Assembly (NCBI RefSeq): GCF_030369675.1 | Contig: NZ_CP128477.1 | Span: 372,001-436,000 of the forward strand | Direction: 5' to 3' | Length of the DNA stretch: 64,000 bases | DNA from: Peteryoungia algae | GTDB lineage: Bacteria > Pseudomonadota > Alphaproteobacteria > Rhizobiales > Rhizobiaceae | In this document: positions 18,656 to 29,062 of the stretch, piece after piece | Position numbering within the stretch: the stretch's first letter is position 1 | How the letters are laid out: each line of letters begins with the position of its first letter | Position numbers and translations under genes: made by a program | The notes under the pieces: model-generated | The model's database searches: none | The model's input: only the letters and a program-made list of their open reading frames with translations | Told to the model about the DNA's origin: nothing

Positions 18656-20770
18656 ATGAACATCCAGAGCCCCATCCGAAACCGGTCGGTCGGTCATACG
18701 GCCTGTCCGCATGACTGTCCATCCACCTGCGCCCTCGACGTCGAGCTGACGGAGGACGGCCGCGTCGGCCGTGTGCGGGGAGCGACCGGGAACAGCTACA
18801 CCGCCGGCGTCATCTGCGCCAAGGTCGCGCGGTATGCCGAGCGGCTCTATCACCCGGATCGCCTGATGAAGCCGGTGCGCCGCGCCGGCGCAAAAGGGGC
18901 CGGTCAGTGGCAGGATGTCACCTGGGAAGCCGCCCTTGACGAAATCGCCGACGCCTTCGTCAAGGCCGAACAGCGTCATGGCTCGGAGGCCGTCTGGCCC
19001 TATTTCTATGCGGGCACCATGGGCCTCGTGCAGCGCGATTCGATCGAACGCCTGCGCCATGCGAAGCAATATTCCGGCTTCTTCGGCACGATCTGCACCA
19101 ACATGGCCTGGACCGGCTATGTCATGGGCACCGGCACGTTGCGCGGCCCCGACCCGCGCGAAATGGCGGTGTCGGACTGCGTCGTGATCTGGGGTACCAA
19201 TGCGGTCGCCACCCAGGTCAATGTGATGACCCACGCAATCAAGGCCCGCAAGGATCGCGGCGCCAGGATCGTCGTCGTCGATATCTACGACAATCCGACG
19301 ATGAAGCAGGCCGACATGGCCCTGATCCTGAAGCCGGGCACGGATGCGGCACTGGCCTGTGCTGCCATGCATGTTGCGTTCCGCGACGGCTATGCCGACC
19401 GCGATTACATGGCGAAATTCGCCGACGATCCGGCAGGGCTCGAAGCGCATCTGAAGGACAAGACGCCGGAATGGGCCTCGGCCATAACAGGCCTCTCGGT
19501 CGAGGAGATCGAGGCCTTCGCCCGCCTCGTCGGCCAGACGAAAAAGAGTTACTTCCGCCTCGGCTACGGCTTTACCCGCAGCCGCAACGGTGCGGTTTCC
19601 ATGCATGCGGCCCTGTCGCTCGCAACGGTTCTCGGCTCCTGGCAATACGAAGGCGGCGGTGCCTTCCATTCGAACAGCGACATCTTCCAGCTGAACAAGG
19701 CGGAGCTGATGGGCACGGCCATGGTCGATCCTGACATCCGCATGCTCGACCAGTCGCAGATCGGCCGCGTGCTGACCGGCGATGCGGAGGCGCTACGCCA
19801 TCGCGGACCCGTAGACGCGCTGATCATCCAGAACACTAACCCGGTGAATGTGGCTCCCGAACAGCGGCTGGTGAAGCAGGGCTTCCTGCGCGACGACCTC
19901 TTCGTCGCCGTGCATGAGCAATTCATGACCGAAACGGCGGAACTCGGCGATATCGTGCTTCCGGCGACCATGTTCGTCGAACATGACGACATCTATCGCG
20001 GCGGCGGCCAGAGCCATATCCTGGTCGGGCCGAAGCTCGTCGACGCCCCGCCGCTGGTGCGCACCAATCTCTTCGTCATCGAGGAACTGGCCAAGCGCCT
20101 CGGCGTGGCGGGTCGCGCCGGCTTCGGCAAGACCGAGCGAGAGCATATCGAGCGCATGCTCTACATCAGCGGCAAGCCGGATTTCGACACGCTGATCGAA
20201 GACAAGTGGCTGGACTGCCAGCCGGCCTTCGAAGACGCGCATTACCTGAACGGCTTTGGCCATCCGGACGGCAAGTTCCGCTTCAAGCCGGATTGGGAAA
20301 ACACACCGGCCCCGAACAAGCCACCGGCAAGGCTCGGATCGCTTGGTCCGGTCAAACTGCTTCCAACTTTCCCCGATCAGGTCGACCTGATCGAAACCGC
20401 TGATGCCGAGCATCCCTTCCGGCTCGCGACATCACCGGCGCGCAATTTCCTGAATTCGACCTTCGCCGAAACCAAAACGTCCCGCGATAAGGAAGGCCGA
20501 CCCGAGGTCATGGTCAATCCGGTCGATGCAGCAGCGCTTGGCCTCGCCGAGGGCGACATCGTGCAATTGGGCAATACACGCGGGCAACTCCGCATCCATG
20601 CGAAGATCACCGATGCGGTGAAATCAGGCGTGCTCGTGGCCGAGGGCCTCTGGCCGAACAAGAGCCATCTCGACGGCGAGGGCATCAATGTCCTGACCGG
20701 TGCCGATCCGGCGGCCCCGCACGGCGGTGCCGCCTTCCACGACAATAAGGTCTGGATGAGAAAAGCTTGA
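18656..20770 (+). CDS. Molybdopterin-dependent oxidoreductase (DMSO reductase family)
   Basis: A 704-residue protein of the bis-MGD family. The N-terminus binds a 4Fe-4S cluster (CPHDCPSTC, with a fourth Cys in GVICAKVARY). No Tat signal is seen, so it acts in the cytoplasm. Molybdopterin domains follow (VVIWGTNAVATQVN, IQNTNPVNVAPEQ, ELGDIVLPATMFVEHDD) and the C-terminal MGD-binding domain has NSTFAE and LGNTRGQ. The resemblance is to the uncharacterised formate-dehydrogenase-like or PhsA-like members common in alphaproteobacteria; the substrate is unknown. The ATG at 18656 or 18638 may be used. A Nudix gene follows 4 bases downstream, and moaD/moaE nearby supply its cofactor. Confidence 0.9.
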   Translation: MNIQSPIRNRSVGHTACPHDCPSTCALDVELTEDGRVGRVRGATGNSYTAGVICAKVARYAERLYHPDRLMKPVRRAGAKGAGQWQDVTWEAALDEIADAFVKAEQRHGSEAVWPYFYAGTMGLVQRDSIERLRHAKQYSGFFGTICTNMAWTGYVMGTGTLRGPDPREMAVSDCVVIWGTNAVATQVNVMTHAIKARKDRGARIVVVDIYDNPTMKQADMALILKPGTDAALACAAMHVAFRDGYADRDYMAKFADDPAGLEAHLKDKTPEWASAITGLSVEEIEAFARLVGQTKKSYFRLGYGFTRSRNGAVSMHAALSLATVLGSWQYEGGGAFHSNSDIFQLNKAELMGTAMVDPDIRMLDQSQIGRVLTGDAEALRHRGPVDALIIQNTNPVNVAPEQRLVKQGFLRDDLFVAVHEQFMTETAELGDIVLPATMFVEHDDIYRGGGQSHILVGPKLVDAPPLVRTNLFVIEELAKRLGVAGRAGFGKTEREHIERMLYISGKPDFDTLIEDKWLDCQPAFEDAHYLNGFGHPDGKFRFKPDWENTPAPNKPPARLGSLGPVKLLPTFPDQVDLIETADAEHPFRLATSPARNFLNSTFAETKTSRDKEGRPEVMVNPVDAAALGLAEGDIVQLGNTRGQLRIHAKITDAVKSGVLVAEGLWPNKSHLDGEGINVLTGADPAAPHGGAAFHDNKVWMRKA

Positions 20771-20774
20771 AGTC

Positions 20775-21362
20775 ATGAGCATTTTCGACAAGGCCCGGAT
20801 CTCGATCCTGGAAGACAAGACGCTGTGGAAGGGATGGAGCCACCTGCGCGGCATCACCTTCGATTTTTTCCGCGAGGGCAGGGCGCCGCACAGGCTGACC
20901 TGGGAGGTCTTCGACCGCTGGAATGCCTCGGCCATTCTTCTGCACAATGTCGAGCGCGACACCGTCACCCTGGTGCGACAGCTGCGCATCGCCGCCCATC
21001 TTTGCGGCGAACATCCCTATCTGCTTGAAGCCCCGGCCGGCTTCATCGATGACGGTGAAACGGCGCTGCAGGCGGCTCTGCGCGAAGCACGCGAAGAGAC
21101 CGGCTACCAGGTTGCCAAGGCGACGCCAGCCTTTGCCGCCTTCATGTCGCCCGGCTCCGTCACCGAGAAGCTGCACGGCTTCTACGCCGCCGTCACCGAT
21201 GCCGACCATGTCGCCGAAGGGGGCGGGCTCGAGGATGAGCACGAGGATCTCGAGGTCGTCGAGATCGGTTTCTCTGAAGCTATGGAAATGGTCGATGCAG
21301 GCGAGATTATCGACGCCAAGACGATCATGTTGCTGCAATGGGCAGCACTGAACAAGCGCTGA
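20775..21362 (+). CDS. Nudix hydrolase (ADP-sugar pyrophosphatase-like)
   Basis: A 195-residue enzyme with a complete Nudix box, GFIDDGETALQAALREAREETG, in which the REAREETG end holds the metal-binding glutamates. The preceding ILLHNVERDTVTLVRQLRIAAH and PYLLEAPAG segments fit the NudF/NudK (ADP-ribose or GDP-mannose pyrophosphatase) branch. The gene begins 4 bases after the oxidoreductase stop, so the two are probably co-transcribed, although no direct biochemical link is evident. Substrate is inferred from family only. Confidence 0.9.
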   Translation: MSIFDKARISILEDKTLWKGWSHLRGITFDFFREGRAPHRLTWEVFDRWNASAILLHNVERDTVTLVRQLRIAAHLCGEHPYLLEAPAGFIDDGETALQAALREAREETGYQVAKATPAFAAFMSPGSVTEKLHGFYAAVTDADHVAEGGGLEDEHEDLEVVEIGFSEAMEMVDAGEIIDAKTIMLLQWAALNKR

Positions 21363-21371
21363 CGCAGTGCC

Positions 21372-22028
21372 TCAGGCGCTAATCAGCCTGACGTTCGCAT
21401 CCGTCTCGGATGCCAGCCGCTCGACACTCCCGTCGGCGCGCATGGTGACGCCACCCGATGCGACCAGCTTCAGCGCCGCCGCATAGGTTTGATGCTCCAC
21501 TGTCAGCACCCGTGCGGCCAGCGCCTCGGCCGTATCGTCGATCAGCACAGGCACGACCGCCTGGGCGATGACCGGCCCCTCATCCATGCCTTCGGTGACG
21601 AAGTGCACGGTGCAGCCGGCGACTTTCATGCCGGCATCGATGGCCCGCTGATGCGTGTGCAGGCCGGGAAAAAGCGGCAGCAGGGACGGGTGAATGTTGA
21701 GGATCTTTCCCTCATAGGCGCGGATGAAGTCGCCTGAGAGCAAACGCATGTAGCCGGCGAGGCAGATCAGGTCAGGGCCGATCTCGGCGAGTGCGGCAAG
21801 GATCGCGGCCTCATGCTCGGCCTTCGAGCCAAAGGCCTTGCGCTCGAAGACGCGTGTCGGAATGCGGAGCGCTTGCGCTTTCGCAAGGCCGCCGGCCTCA
21901 GGCTTGTCGGAAAAGACCGCGACGATCTCGGCCGGATAGTCGGCCGCTTCGCAAGCCCTGGCCAGTGCCAGCATGTTCGACCCGCCGCCGGAAACGAAGG
22001 CGACGACGCGTTTGCGGCTGTCGCTCAT
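21372..22028 (-). CDS. purN: Phosphoribosylglycinamide formyltransferase
   Basis: PurN transfers a formyl group from 10-formyl-THF to GAR in purine synthesis. The 218-residue protein has the opening [15 protein letters not shown], the folate/GAR-site segment [15 protein letters not shown], and the catalytic Asn-His pair in [16 protein letters not shown]. The catalytic Asp lies in the [16 protein letters not shown] loop. It overlaps purM by four bases (ATGA), so the two consecutive-pathway enzymes are translationally coupled. Confidence 0.97.
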   Translation of the reverse strand: MSDSRKRVVAFVSGGGSNMLALARACEAADYPAEIVAVFSDKPEAGGLAKAQALRIPTRVFERKAFGSKAEHEAAILAALAEIGPDLICLAGYMRLLSGDFIRAYEGKILNIHPSLLPLFPGLHTHQRAIDAGMKVAGCTVHFVTEGMDEGPVIAQAVVPVLIDDTAEALAARVLTVEHQTYAAALKLVASGGVTMRADGSVERLASETDANVRLISA

Positions 22029-23098
22029 AGGGCGAGCGTACCCTTGTAGGTCACGCCATGCGCACCCTCTTCGCGGGCGATCATGCGGCCGAGGCGGGCA
22101 ACGGTTTCACCCTCGGCTTCCAGCGCCTTGGTGACGTCGTCAACCTTGTCGGCGGAGACCACGACGATCATGCCTATGCCGCAGTTGAAGGTGCGCAGCA
22201 TTTCATTCTGGGCAACGCCACCGGTCTTGGCGAGCCAGGAGAAGACGGCCGGCACCTGGAAGGAGGAGAGATCGATCTCGGCGGCGAGGTGCTTCGGCAA
22301 CACGCGCGGAATGTTTTCCGGGAAACCGCCGCCGGTGATATGGGCGAGCGCCTTGAGCGACTTGGTTTCCCTGATCGCCTTCAGGAGCGGCTTCACATAG
22401 ATCCGGGTCGGGGTCAGCAGGGCAGCACCCAGCGACTGTCCCTCGGCGAAGGGAGCCGGTGCGTCCCAGGCAAGGCCCGAGAGCTCGACGATCTTGCGCA
22501 CCAGAGAAAAGCCGTTGGAATGCACGCCCGAGGAGGAAAGCCCGAGGATCACGTCGCCCTCGGCGATATCGCCTGATGGCAGCAGTTCGCCGCGCTCGGC
22601 AGCACCGACGGCAAAGCCTGCGAGGTCGTAATCGCCCTTGGAATACATGCCCGGCATTTCAGCGGTCTCGCCGCCGATCAGCGCGCAGCCCGCCTCGCGG
22701 CAGCCAGCAGCGATGCCCTGAACGATGGCAGCCCCCTGGTCCGGATCGAGCTTGCCGGTGGCGAAATAGTCGAGGAAGAGAAGGGGCTCTGCGCCCTGCA
22801 CGACGAGGTCGTTGACGCACATGGCAACGAGGTCGATGCCGACCGTGTCGTGGATATTGGCGTCGATGGCGATCTTCAGCTTGGTGCCGACGCCATCATT
22901 GGCTGCCACCAGGATCGGATCCTTGAAGCCGGCGGCCTTCAGGTCGAAGAGCCCGCCGAAGCCGCCGATCTCGCCATCCGCACCGGGGCGCCGGGTCGAC
23001 TTCACGGCCGGCTTGATCTTCTCGACCATCAGATTGCCGGCATCGATGTCGACGCCCGCATCGCTATAGGTCAACCCGTTCTTGCCAGCCTGGCTCAT
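22025..23098 (-). CDS. purM: Phosphoribosylformylglycinamidine cyclo-ligase
   Basis: PurM closes the imidazole ring, making AIR from FGAM with ATP. The 357-residue protein starts at [19 protein letters not shown]; the upstream in-frame start at 23140 adds an unconserved stretch. Conserved features include [25 protein letters not shown] and [10 protein letters not shown]. The C-terminal domain has [13 protein letters not shown] and the final FNCGIGM segment. It is the first gene of purMN and is divergent from the AI-2E-family gene, a common arrangement in Rhizobiaceae. Confidence 0.97.
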   Translation of the reverse strand: MSQAGKNGLTYSDAGVDIDAGNLMVEKIKPAVKSTRRPGADGEIGGFGGLFDLKAAGFKDPILVAANDGVGTKLKIAIDANIHDTVGIDLVAMCVNDLVVQGAEPLLFLDYFATGKLDPDQGAAIVQGIAAGCREAGCALIGGETAEMPGMYSKGDYDLAGFAVGAAERGELLPSGDIAEGDVILGLSSSGVHSNGFSLVRKIVELSGLAWDAPAPFAEGQSLGAALLTPTRIYVKPLLKAIRETKSLKALAHITGGGFPENIPRVLPKHLAAEIDLSSFQVPAVFSWLAKTGGVAQNEMLRTFNCGIGMIVVVSADKVDDVTKALEAEGETVARLGRMIAREEGAHGVTYKGTLAL

Positions 23099-23338
23099 GC
23101 CTGCCTCCGATCCTGCGAGAATTTCGGCTGGCCATGGCATGAAGAGCCTTCAGATGCAAGCTGCGAGGTGCAGAAGCCCACGATTTCCCGGGCATTCTGG
23201 CATCCCATTGCACCTTGTCGCTGCCGATCGGGTCGGAGTTCTTGACCAAGCCTTTGCCTGTACCCTATCTCCTTCTCTGGCGCCGCAGCATGCGAACCTC
23301 GTTTGCAAGTGGCAGGTTACGTGGGAATGGAGACGCAT

Positions 23339-24493
23339 ATGGCTCGCAACATCAGTGCAATTGGCCTGCGCCGCCAGGTGTTTTTCTGGCTGGTGACACT
23401 GGCGATCTTCATCGCCTTCCTGATGCTGTTCTCGTCCATCCTGTTGCCATTCATCGCCGGCATGGCGCTTGCCTATTTCCTCGATCCCGTCGCCGACAGG
23501 CTGGAGCGTATCGGCCTGAGCCGCCTGATGGCGACAGTGGTGATCCTCGTCTCCTTCGTCATCGTGTTCGTTCTGTCCCTGATGATCATCATCCCGGTGC
23601 TCGCCAGCCAGCTCAACGAATTCATCCAGCGCGTGCCCGGATATATCACGCAGCTGCAGACCTTCATCGCGACCTCGAATGCTTCCTGGCTTCCGGATTG
23701 GGTCGATGGCCAGATGGGCACGATCCGGGAGAATTTCTCGCGTTATCTGAGCGAAGGCGTCGGCTTCCTGGGAACTCTGGTTGAGCAGATCTGGAATTCC
23801 GGCAAGGCGCTACTCGACATCGCCTCGCTTCTGGTCGTGACGCCGGTCGTCGCATTCTACCTGCTGCTCGACTGGGATCGCATGATCGAGAAGGTCGACA
23901 GCTGGGTGCCGCGCAACCAGCTCGGCACGGTGCGTCAGCTCGCGACCGAACTCGACAACACGATTGCCGGCTTCGTGCGCGGCCAGGGGTCGCTCTGCCT
24001 CATCCTCGGCATTTTCTACGCGATCGCGCTCTCGGCCGCCGGCCTGAATTTCGGCCTGCTCATCGGTTTCTTCACCGGCATGATCAGCTTCATTCCCTAT
24101 GTCGGCTCGACGGTCGGCCTGCTCCTGTCGCTCGGCGTCGCCATCGTCCAGTTCTGGCCGGACTTCATCTGGGTCGGCGTCATTGCCGGCATCTTCTTCC
24201 TCGGCCAGTTCATCGAGGGAAACATCCTGCAGCCCAAGCTGGTGGGCAAGAGCGTCGGCCTGCATCCGGTCTGGCTGATGTTCGCGCTCTTCGCCTTTGG
24301 CGCGCTCTTCGGCTTCGTCGGCGTGCTCGTGGCGGTGCCGGCTGCCGCCGCCATCGGCGTGCTTGTCCGGTTCGCCATATCGCGTTATCTTGACAGCGAT
24401 CTCTATTACGGAACGGCGCTCGTCATTGCGCCGCCTTCCCCTGCCGTCGGCGAGATCGAACCTCCAAGCTCCAGAGACGTGTCCGAGACGTGA
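23339..24493 (+). CDS. AI-2E family transporter (PerM-like)
   Basis: A 384-residue inner-membrane protein with about eight hydrophobic segments and a central soluble region (residues ~90-150). It has the family motifs LPFIAGMALAYFLDPVADRLER near the start and GNILQPKLVGKSVGLHPVWLMFALFAFG in the second half. Members have been linked to autoinducer-2 export (TqsA) or cation exchange, so the substrate is open. GGAG six bases before the ATG at 23339 supports this start over the one at 23327. hdaA begins one base after its stop codon, so the two are very likely co-transcribed. Confidence 0.9.
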   Translation: MARNISAIGLRRQVFFWLVTLAIFIAFLMLFSSILLPFIAGMALAYFLDPVADRLERIGLSRLMATVVILVSFVIVFVLSLMIIIPVLASQLNEFIQRVPGYITQLQTFIATSNASWLPDWVDGQMGTIRENFSRYLSEGVGFLGTLVEQIWNSGKALLDIASLLVVTPVVAFYLLLDWDRMIEKVDSWVPRNQLGTVRQLATELDNTIAGFVRGQGSLCLILGIFYAIALSAAGLNFGLLIGFFTGMISFIPYVGSTVGLLLSLGVAIVQFWPDFIWVGVIAGIFFLGQFIEGNILQPKLVGKSVGLHPVWLMFALFAFGALFGFVGVLVAVPAAAAIGVLVRFAISRYLDSDLYYGTALVIAPPSPAVGEIEPPSSRDVSET

Positions 24494-25207
24494 ATGACTG
24501 ACGCCAAGATGGCTCCCGCAAAGCGTGGAGCCGCCGAACAGCTGCCGCTCGCCTTCGAGCATGGCTCTGCCACCGGCCGCGACGACCTGCTGGTTTCCGA
24601 GCGCATGGCCGCGGCCGTGTCGATCGTCGACGCCTGGCCGAACTGGCCGTCGCCGGTGGTGATCCTCGCAGGCCCGGAAGGTTCGGGAAAATCGCATCTC
24701 GCCCAGATCTTTCGAGACATCAGCGGTGCGGCCGATATTCTGCCGCAGCCGGGCGAGGGGGCATCGCAAGTCGCGGCCATCGGCCCCGTCCTGTTCGAGG
24801 ATGCCGACCGCCGGGGTTTCGACGAGGTCGAGCTGTTCCACGTCATCAATGCGGTGCGCCAGCACGGCACGACGCTGCTCATCACGTCGCGCAGCTTTCC
24901 GCCCTCGTGGAATGTCCAGTTGGCGGATCTCAACTCGCGCCTGAAGGCGGCCACTGTGGTCGAGATCGGGGCTCCGGACGAAGACCTTCTCGGTCAATTG
25001 ATCACCAAACTCTTTGCCGACCGCCAGCTTTGCATCGATGACAAGATCGTCGGCTATATCGTCAGCCGCATGGAGCGCTCCTTCCTTGCCGCCCAGATGG
25101 TGGTCGATCGCATGGACAGGCTGGCGCTTGCCAGGCGCGTCAGGATCACACGCAGCTTGGCGGCAGAGGTGCTGGAAACGCTGGAGGCGGCCGACGGTAC
25201 GGATTGA
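24494..25207 (+). CDS. hdaA: DnaA regulatory inactivator HdaA
   Basis: A 237-residue AAA+ protein related to DnaA without its DNA-binding domain. With the loaded beta clamp it stimulates ATP hydrolysis by DnaA to prevent re-initiation of replication. The clamp-binding motif QLPLAF lies at residues 16-21. Walker A is GPEGSGKS at 60-67 and Walker B is VLFEDADRR. Sensor and Arg-finger regions follow (LLITSRSFPPSW, DLNSRLKAA). It starts immediately after the AI-2E gene and lies upstream of ppk and ppx. Confidence 0.93.
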   Translation: MTDAKMAPAKRGAAEQLPLAFEHGSATGRDDLLVSERMAAAVSIVDAWPNWPSPVVILAGPEGSGKSHLAQIFRDISGAADILPQPGEGASQVAAIGPVLFEDADRRGFDEVELFHVINAVRQHGTTLLITSRSFPPSWNVQLADLNSRLKAATVVEIGAPDEDLLGQLITKLFADRQLCIDDKIVGYIVSRMERSFLAAQMVVDRMDRLALARRVRITRSLAAEVLETLEAADGTD

Positions 25208-25270
25208 GCGTCACAGATCTGTCGTCATACTGTTATAATTGGCCGGGAACGATAACGAAGGGACGGAATC

Positions 25271-27460
25271 ATGGACAGCGCGGTACACAGTACGGGCGGC
25301 GACAGAGGCGAGACAGCATCCGCCGAGGACCTGTTGGCCAGCCCTCTGCGCTTCATCAATCGTGAATTCTCCTGGCTGCAGTTCAACCGTCGTGTTCTCG
25401 AGGAAACGCTCAACACCGCGCACCCGTTGCTGGAGCGCGTTCGTTTCCTGTCCATCTCGGCAGCCAATCTCGACGAATTCTTCATGGTCCGCGTCGCCGG
25501 CCTCGAAGGTCAGGTCCGCCAGGGCATCGTCATCAAGAGCCCCGACGGCAAGACCCCGGCCGAGCAGCTCGACGACATCCTGAAGGAAATCGACAATCTG
25601 CAGATGGAGCAGCAGGCGTCGCTCGCCGTCCTGCAGCAATATCTCGCGCAGGAGGACATCCTGATCGTGCGCCCGGCCGCCCTTTCCGAGGCGGATCGCA
25701 CCTGGCTGGAGACGACTTTCGAGGAGTCGATCTTCCCGGTCCTGACACCGCTTTCCATCGATCCGGCGCATCCGTTCCCGTTCATCCCCAATCTCGGCTT
25801 CTCCATGGGCCTGCAGCTCTGCTCGAGCCGCAATGGCGATCCGATGACCGCGCTGCTGCGCCTCCCGACCACCCTCGACCGCTTCATTCGCCTGCCTGAT
25901 GACGGCAACACGATCCGCTACATCACGCTGGAGGACATGGTCGGCCTTTTCATCAACCGGCTTTACCCGGGCTATGAGGTCAAGGGCTTCGGCACCTTCC
26001 GCATTATCAGAGACAGCGATATCGAGGTCGAGGAAGAGGCCGAGGATCTGGTGCGCTTCTTCGAAACGGCGCTGAAGCGCCGTCGTCGCGGTTCGGTCAT
26101 CCGCATCGAGGTCGATTCCGAAATGCCGGTCGCGCTTCGCCAGTTCGTCGTGCACGAACTCGGTGTTGCCGATAATCGCGTCGCGGTGCTTCCCGGCCTG
26201 CTGGCGCTCAACACCATATCCGAGATCACCAAGGCGCCGCGCGACGACCTCCGTTTCGAGCAGTACAATGCCCGCTTTCCCGAGCGTGTCCGCGAGCATG
26301 CCGGCGACTGCCTCGCGGCGATCCGCGAAAAGGACATGATCGTCCACCACCCCTATGAGAGCTTCGACGTCGTCGTGCAATTCCTGTTGCAGGCGGCCCG
26401 CGACCCGGATGTGCTGGCGATCAAGCAGACGCTTTACCGCACCTCCAACGACAGCCCGATCGTGCGCGCCCTGATCGATGCCGCCGAAGCCGGCAAGTCG
26501 GTGACGGCCCTGGTCGAGCTCAAGGCCCGGTTCGATGAGGAGGCCAACATCCGCTGGGCCCGCGACCTGGAACGCGCCGGTGTGCAGGTCGTCTTCGGCT
26601 TCATCGAACTCAAGACACATGCCAAGATGTCGATGGTCGTGCGCCGCGAGGATGGCAAGCTTCGGACCTACTGCCACCTGGGCACCGGCAATTACCATCC
26701 GGTCACGGCGAAGATCTATACGGACCTCTCCTTCTTCACCTGCAACCCGAAGATCGCCCATGACATGGCGAACATCTTCAACTTCATCACCGGTTATGGC
26801 GAGCCGGAAGAAGGAATGAAGCTTGCTGTGTCGCCGCATACCCTGCGCCCACGGATCCTCACGCACATTCGCGAGGAAACGGAGAACGCCAAGGCAGGGC
26901 GTCCGGCCGCGATCTGGATGAAGATGAATTCCCTCGTGGATCCCGAGATCATCGATGCGCTCTATGCGGCGAGTGGCGCCGGCGTCGAAATCGATCTGGT
27001 CATCCGCGGCATCTGCTGCCTGCGGCCACGTGTGCCCGGTCTGTCGGAAAATATCCGGGTCAAGTCGATCGTGGGGCGCTTTCTCGAACACAGTCGCATC
27101 TTCTGCTTCGGCAACGGCCATCGCCTCCCGTCGGAAAAGGCGCTCGTCTATATCGGCTCGGCCGACATGATGCCGCGCAATCTCGATCGCCGCGTCGAGA
27201 CTCTGGTGCCCCTGATCAATCCGACGGTGCATGAGCAAGTCCTGTCGCAGATCATGCTGGGCAACCTGATTGACAATCAGCAGAGCTACGAGATATTGGC
27301 CGACGGGACGTCACGCCGCATCGAAGTGCGACAGGGTGAGGAACCTTTCAACGCCCAGCACTATTTCATGACCAATCCCAGCCTGTCTGGTCGGGGTGAA
27401 GCTCTGAAGTCGAGTGCACCGAAACTGATCGCCGGTCTGATTTCCGGCAGGAAACGATAA
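25271..27460 (+). CDS. ppk: Polyphosphate kinase 1
   Basis: PPK1 reversibly makes inorganic polyphosphate from ATP at the membrane. The 729-residue protein has the N-terminal domain start ([19 protein letters not shown]), the head domain, and two phospholipase-D-like catalytic domains. The catalytic histidine lies in [18 protein letters not shown], and the ATP-site arginine region is [32 protein letters not shown] and [12 protein letters not shown] mark the C-terminal domain. ppx begins 12 bases downstream, so the synthesising and degrading enzymes share a transcript. Confidence 0.98.
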   Translation: MDSAVHSTGGDRGETASAEDLLASPLRFINREFSWLQFNRRVLEETLNTAHPLLERVRFLSISAANLDEFFMVRVAGLEGQVRQGIVIKSPDGKTPAEQLDDILKEIDNLQMEQQASLAVLQQYLAQEDILIVRPAALSEADRTWLETTFEESIFPVLTPLSIDPAHPFPFIPNLGFSMGLQLCSSRNGDPMTALLRLPTTLDRFIRLPDDGNTIRYITLEDMVGLFINRLYPGYEVKGFGTFRIIRDSDIEVEEEAEDLVRFFETALKRRRRGSVIRIEVDSEMPVALRQFVVHELGVADNRVAVLPGLLALNTISEITKAPRDDLRFEQYNARFPERVREHAGDCLAAIREKDMIVHHPYESFDVVVQFLLQAARDPDVLAIKQTLYRTSNDSPIVRALIDAAEAGKSVTALVELKARFDEEANIRWARDLERAGVQVVFGFIELKTHAKMSMVVRREDGKLRTYCHLGTGNYHPVTAKIYTDLSFFTCNPKIAHDMANIFNFITGYGEPEEGMKLAVSPHTLRPRILTHIREETENAKAGRPAAIWMKMNSLVDPEIIDALYAASGAGVEIDLVIRGICCLRPRVPGLSENIRVKSIVGRFLEHSRIFCFGNGHRLPSEKALVYIGSADMMPRNLDRRVETLVPLINPTVHEQVLSQIMLGNLIDNQQSYEILADGTSRRIEVRQGEEPFNAQHYFMTNPSLSGRGEALKSSAPKLIAGLISGRKR

Positions 27461-27472
27461 CACTGGACCCTC

Positions 27473-28993
27473 ATGACAAGATCTGAAGCGCAGGGGCGCC
27501 TTCCGGGTATTGCCCCTGTCTCCGTTGTCGACATCGGCTCGAACTCCATTCGTCTCGTGATCTATGAAGGGCTTTCGCGCGCGCCGACGGTTCTCTTCAA
27601 CGAGAAGGTGCTTTGCGGCCTTGGCCGGGGCGTGGCCACGACCGGTCGGATGGACGAGGAAGGTGTCGAGCGGGCGCTGGCGGCACTGCGCCGGTTTAGG
27701 GCGCTCTCGAACCAGGCCCAGGCGACTCGTATGTATGTGCTCGCCACCGCAGCTGCCCGCGAGGCCTCCAACGGCCCCGATTTTATTGCCCGTGCTGAAG
27801 AGATCCTCGGCCACGAGGTTCAGGTACTGACCGGCGAGGAGGAAGCGAAATACTCGGCTCTCGGCGTCGTCAGCGGCTTCCACAACGCGGATGGCATTGC
27901 CGGCGACCTTGGCGGCGGGTCGCTCGAACTGATCGACATCAAGGGCAAGGGCTTCGGCAAAGGCATCACGATGCCGCTCGGCGGCCTGCGTCTCTCGGAG
28001 AGCGTCGATGGTTCGCTTCCCAAGGCCCGCACGCTGGCGAAAAAGCTCGTCGGCGATGCCGCCCTGCTGAAGAAGGGGCAGGGGCGCACCTTTTATGCCG
28101 TGGGCGGCACATGGCGCAATATCGCCAAGCTCCATATGGAGATCCGCAAATATCCGCTGCACATGATGCAAGGCTACGAACTGCCCTATGACGAGATCGC
28201 TTTCTTTCTGGAAGAGATCATCTCGGGTGCGAACAGCCGTGATCCGGCCTGGTCGACCATTTCCAAGAGCCGACGCAACCTGATCCCCTTCGGCGCGATC
28301 GCCATGCGCGAGGTGATCGAGGTGATGAAACCGAAAGGCGTCTGCTTCTCAGCCCAGGGTGTGCGCGAGGGCTATCTCTATTCGCTGCTGCTCGAAGAGG
28401 AACAGGCGCTCGACCCCCTGATCGAGGCTGCCGACGAGCTGGCGATCCTGCGTGCCCGCTCGCCCGAACATGCCCGCGAGCTCGCGGACTGGACGGGCCG
28501 GATGATGCCCTTCTTCGATATCGAGGAAACGGAAGAGGAAAGCCGCTATCGTCAGGCCGCCTGCCTGCTTGCCGATATCAGCTGGCGTGCCCATCCCGAT
28601 TATCGCGGCCTGCAGGCACTCAACGTAATTGCCCACTCCTCCTTCGTCGGCATCACCCACCCGGGCCGCGCCTTCATCGCGCTCACGAACTATTACCGCT
28701 TCGAAGGCCTGCACGACGACGGCCAGACCGGACCGCTCGCGGCAATCGCGACCGAGCGCCTGCTGGACCGGGCAAAGCTCGTTGGCGGCATGTTGCGGGT
28801 GGTCTATCTCTTCTCGGCATCCATGCCGGGCGTCGTCCACAATCTCACATTCCGGCGATCCGACAATGCCGATCTCGACCTCGAATTTGTCGTGCCGAAA
28901 GCCTACGAGGAGTTCTCCGGGGAACGGCTCGATGGTCGCCTGATGCAGCTCGCCAAGCTCACCGGCAAGCGCCTGGCCTTCGTCTTCGAATAG
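27473..28993 (+). CDS. ppx: Exopolyphosphatase (Ppx/GppA family)
   Basis: A 506-residue phosphatase releasing phosphate from polyphosphate ends, and possibly acting on pppGpp. The actin-like ATPase-fold N-terminus has VVDIGSNSIRLVIYEG, LTGEEEAKYSALGV and GDLGGGSLELIDI. The C-terminal part contains an HD-like helical domain (DISWRAHPDYRGLQALN), as in long Ppx proteins. It follows ppk by 12 bases. A symmetrical terminator ends the run. Whether it also acts on pppGpp cannot be told. Confidence 0.96.
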   Translation: MTRSEAQGRLPGIAPVSVVDIGSNSIRLVIYEGLSRAPTVLFNEKVLCGLGRGVATTGRMDEEGVERALAALRRFRALSNQAQATRMYVLATAAAREASNGPDFIARAEEILGHEVQVLTGEEEAKYSALGVVSGFHNADGIAGDLGGGSLELIDIKGKGFGKGITMPLGGLRLSESVDGSLPKARTLAKKLVGDAALLKKGQGRTFYAVGGTWRNIAKLHMEIRKYPLHMMQGYELPYDEIAFFLEEIISGANSRDPAWSTISKSRRNLIPFGAIAMREVIEVMKPKGVCFSAQGVREGYLYSLLLEEEQALDPLIEAADELAILRARSPEHARELADWTGRMMPFFDIEETEEESRYRQAACLLADISWRAHPDYRGLQALNVIAHSSFVGITHPGRAFIALTNYYRFEGLHDDGQTGPLAAIATERLLDRAKLVGGMLRVVYLFSASMPGVVHNLTFRRSDNADLDLEFVVPKAYEEFSGERLDGRLMQLAKLTGKRLAFVFE

Positions 28994-29018
28994 GGTTGAT
29001 TGATGAACCGAACAGAGT

Positions 29019-29050
29019 GAGAGCGGGCCTTGAGCCCGCTCTCTTCGTTT
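29019..29050. terminator. Terminator between ppx and the phytase-like gene
   Basis: GAGAGCGGGC and GCCCGCTCTC make a perfect 10-base stem with a 5-base loop, followed by TTCGTTT on the plus strand. It sits between two convergent genes. The plus-strand tail is the better T-run. Confidence 0.85.
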
Positions 29051-29062
29051 CAGGCGTCGCGC

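Noticed and set aside
17717..19669. A 650-codon leftward frame extending rlmJ upstream
   Set aside because: The first 360 codons run antisense through the oxidoreductase gene; RlmJ's conserved N-terminus starts at 18580.
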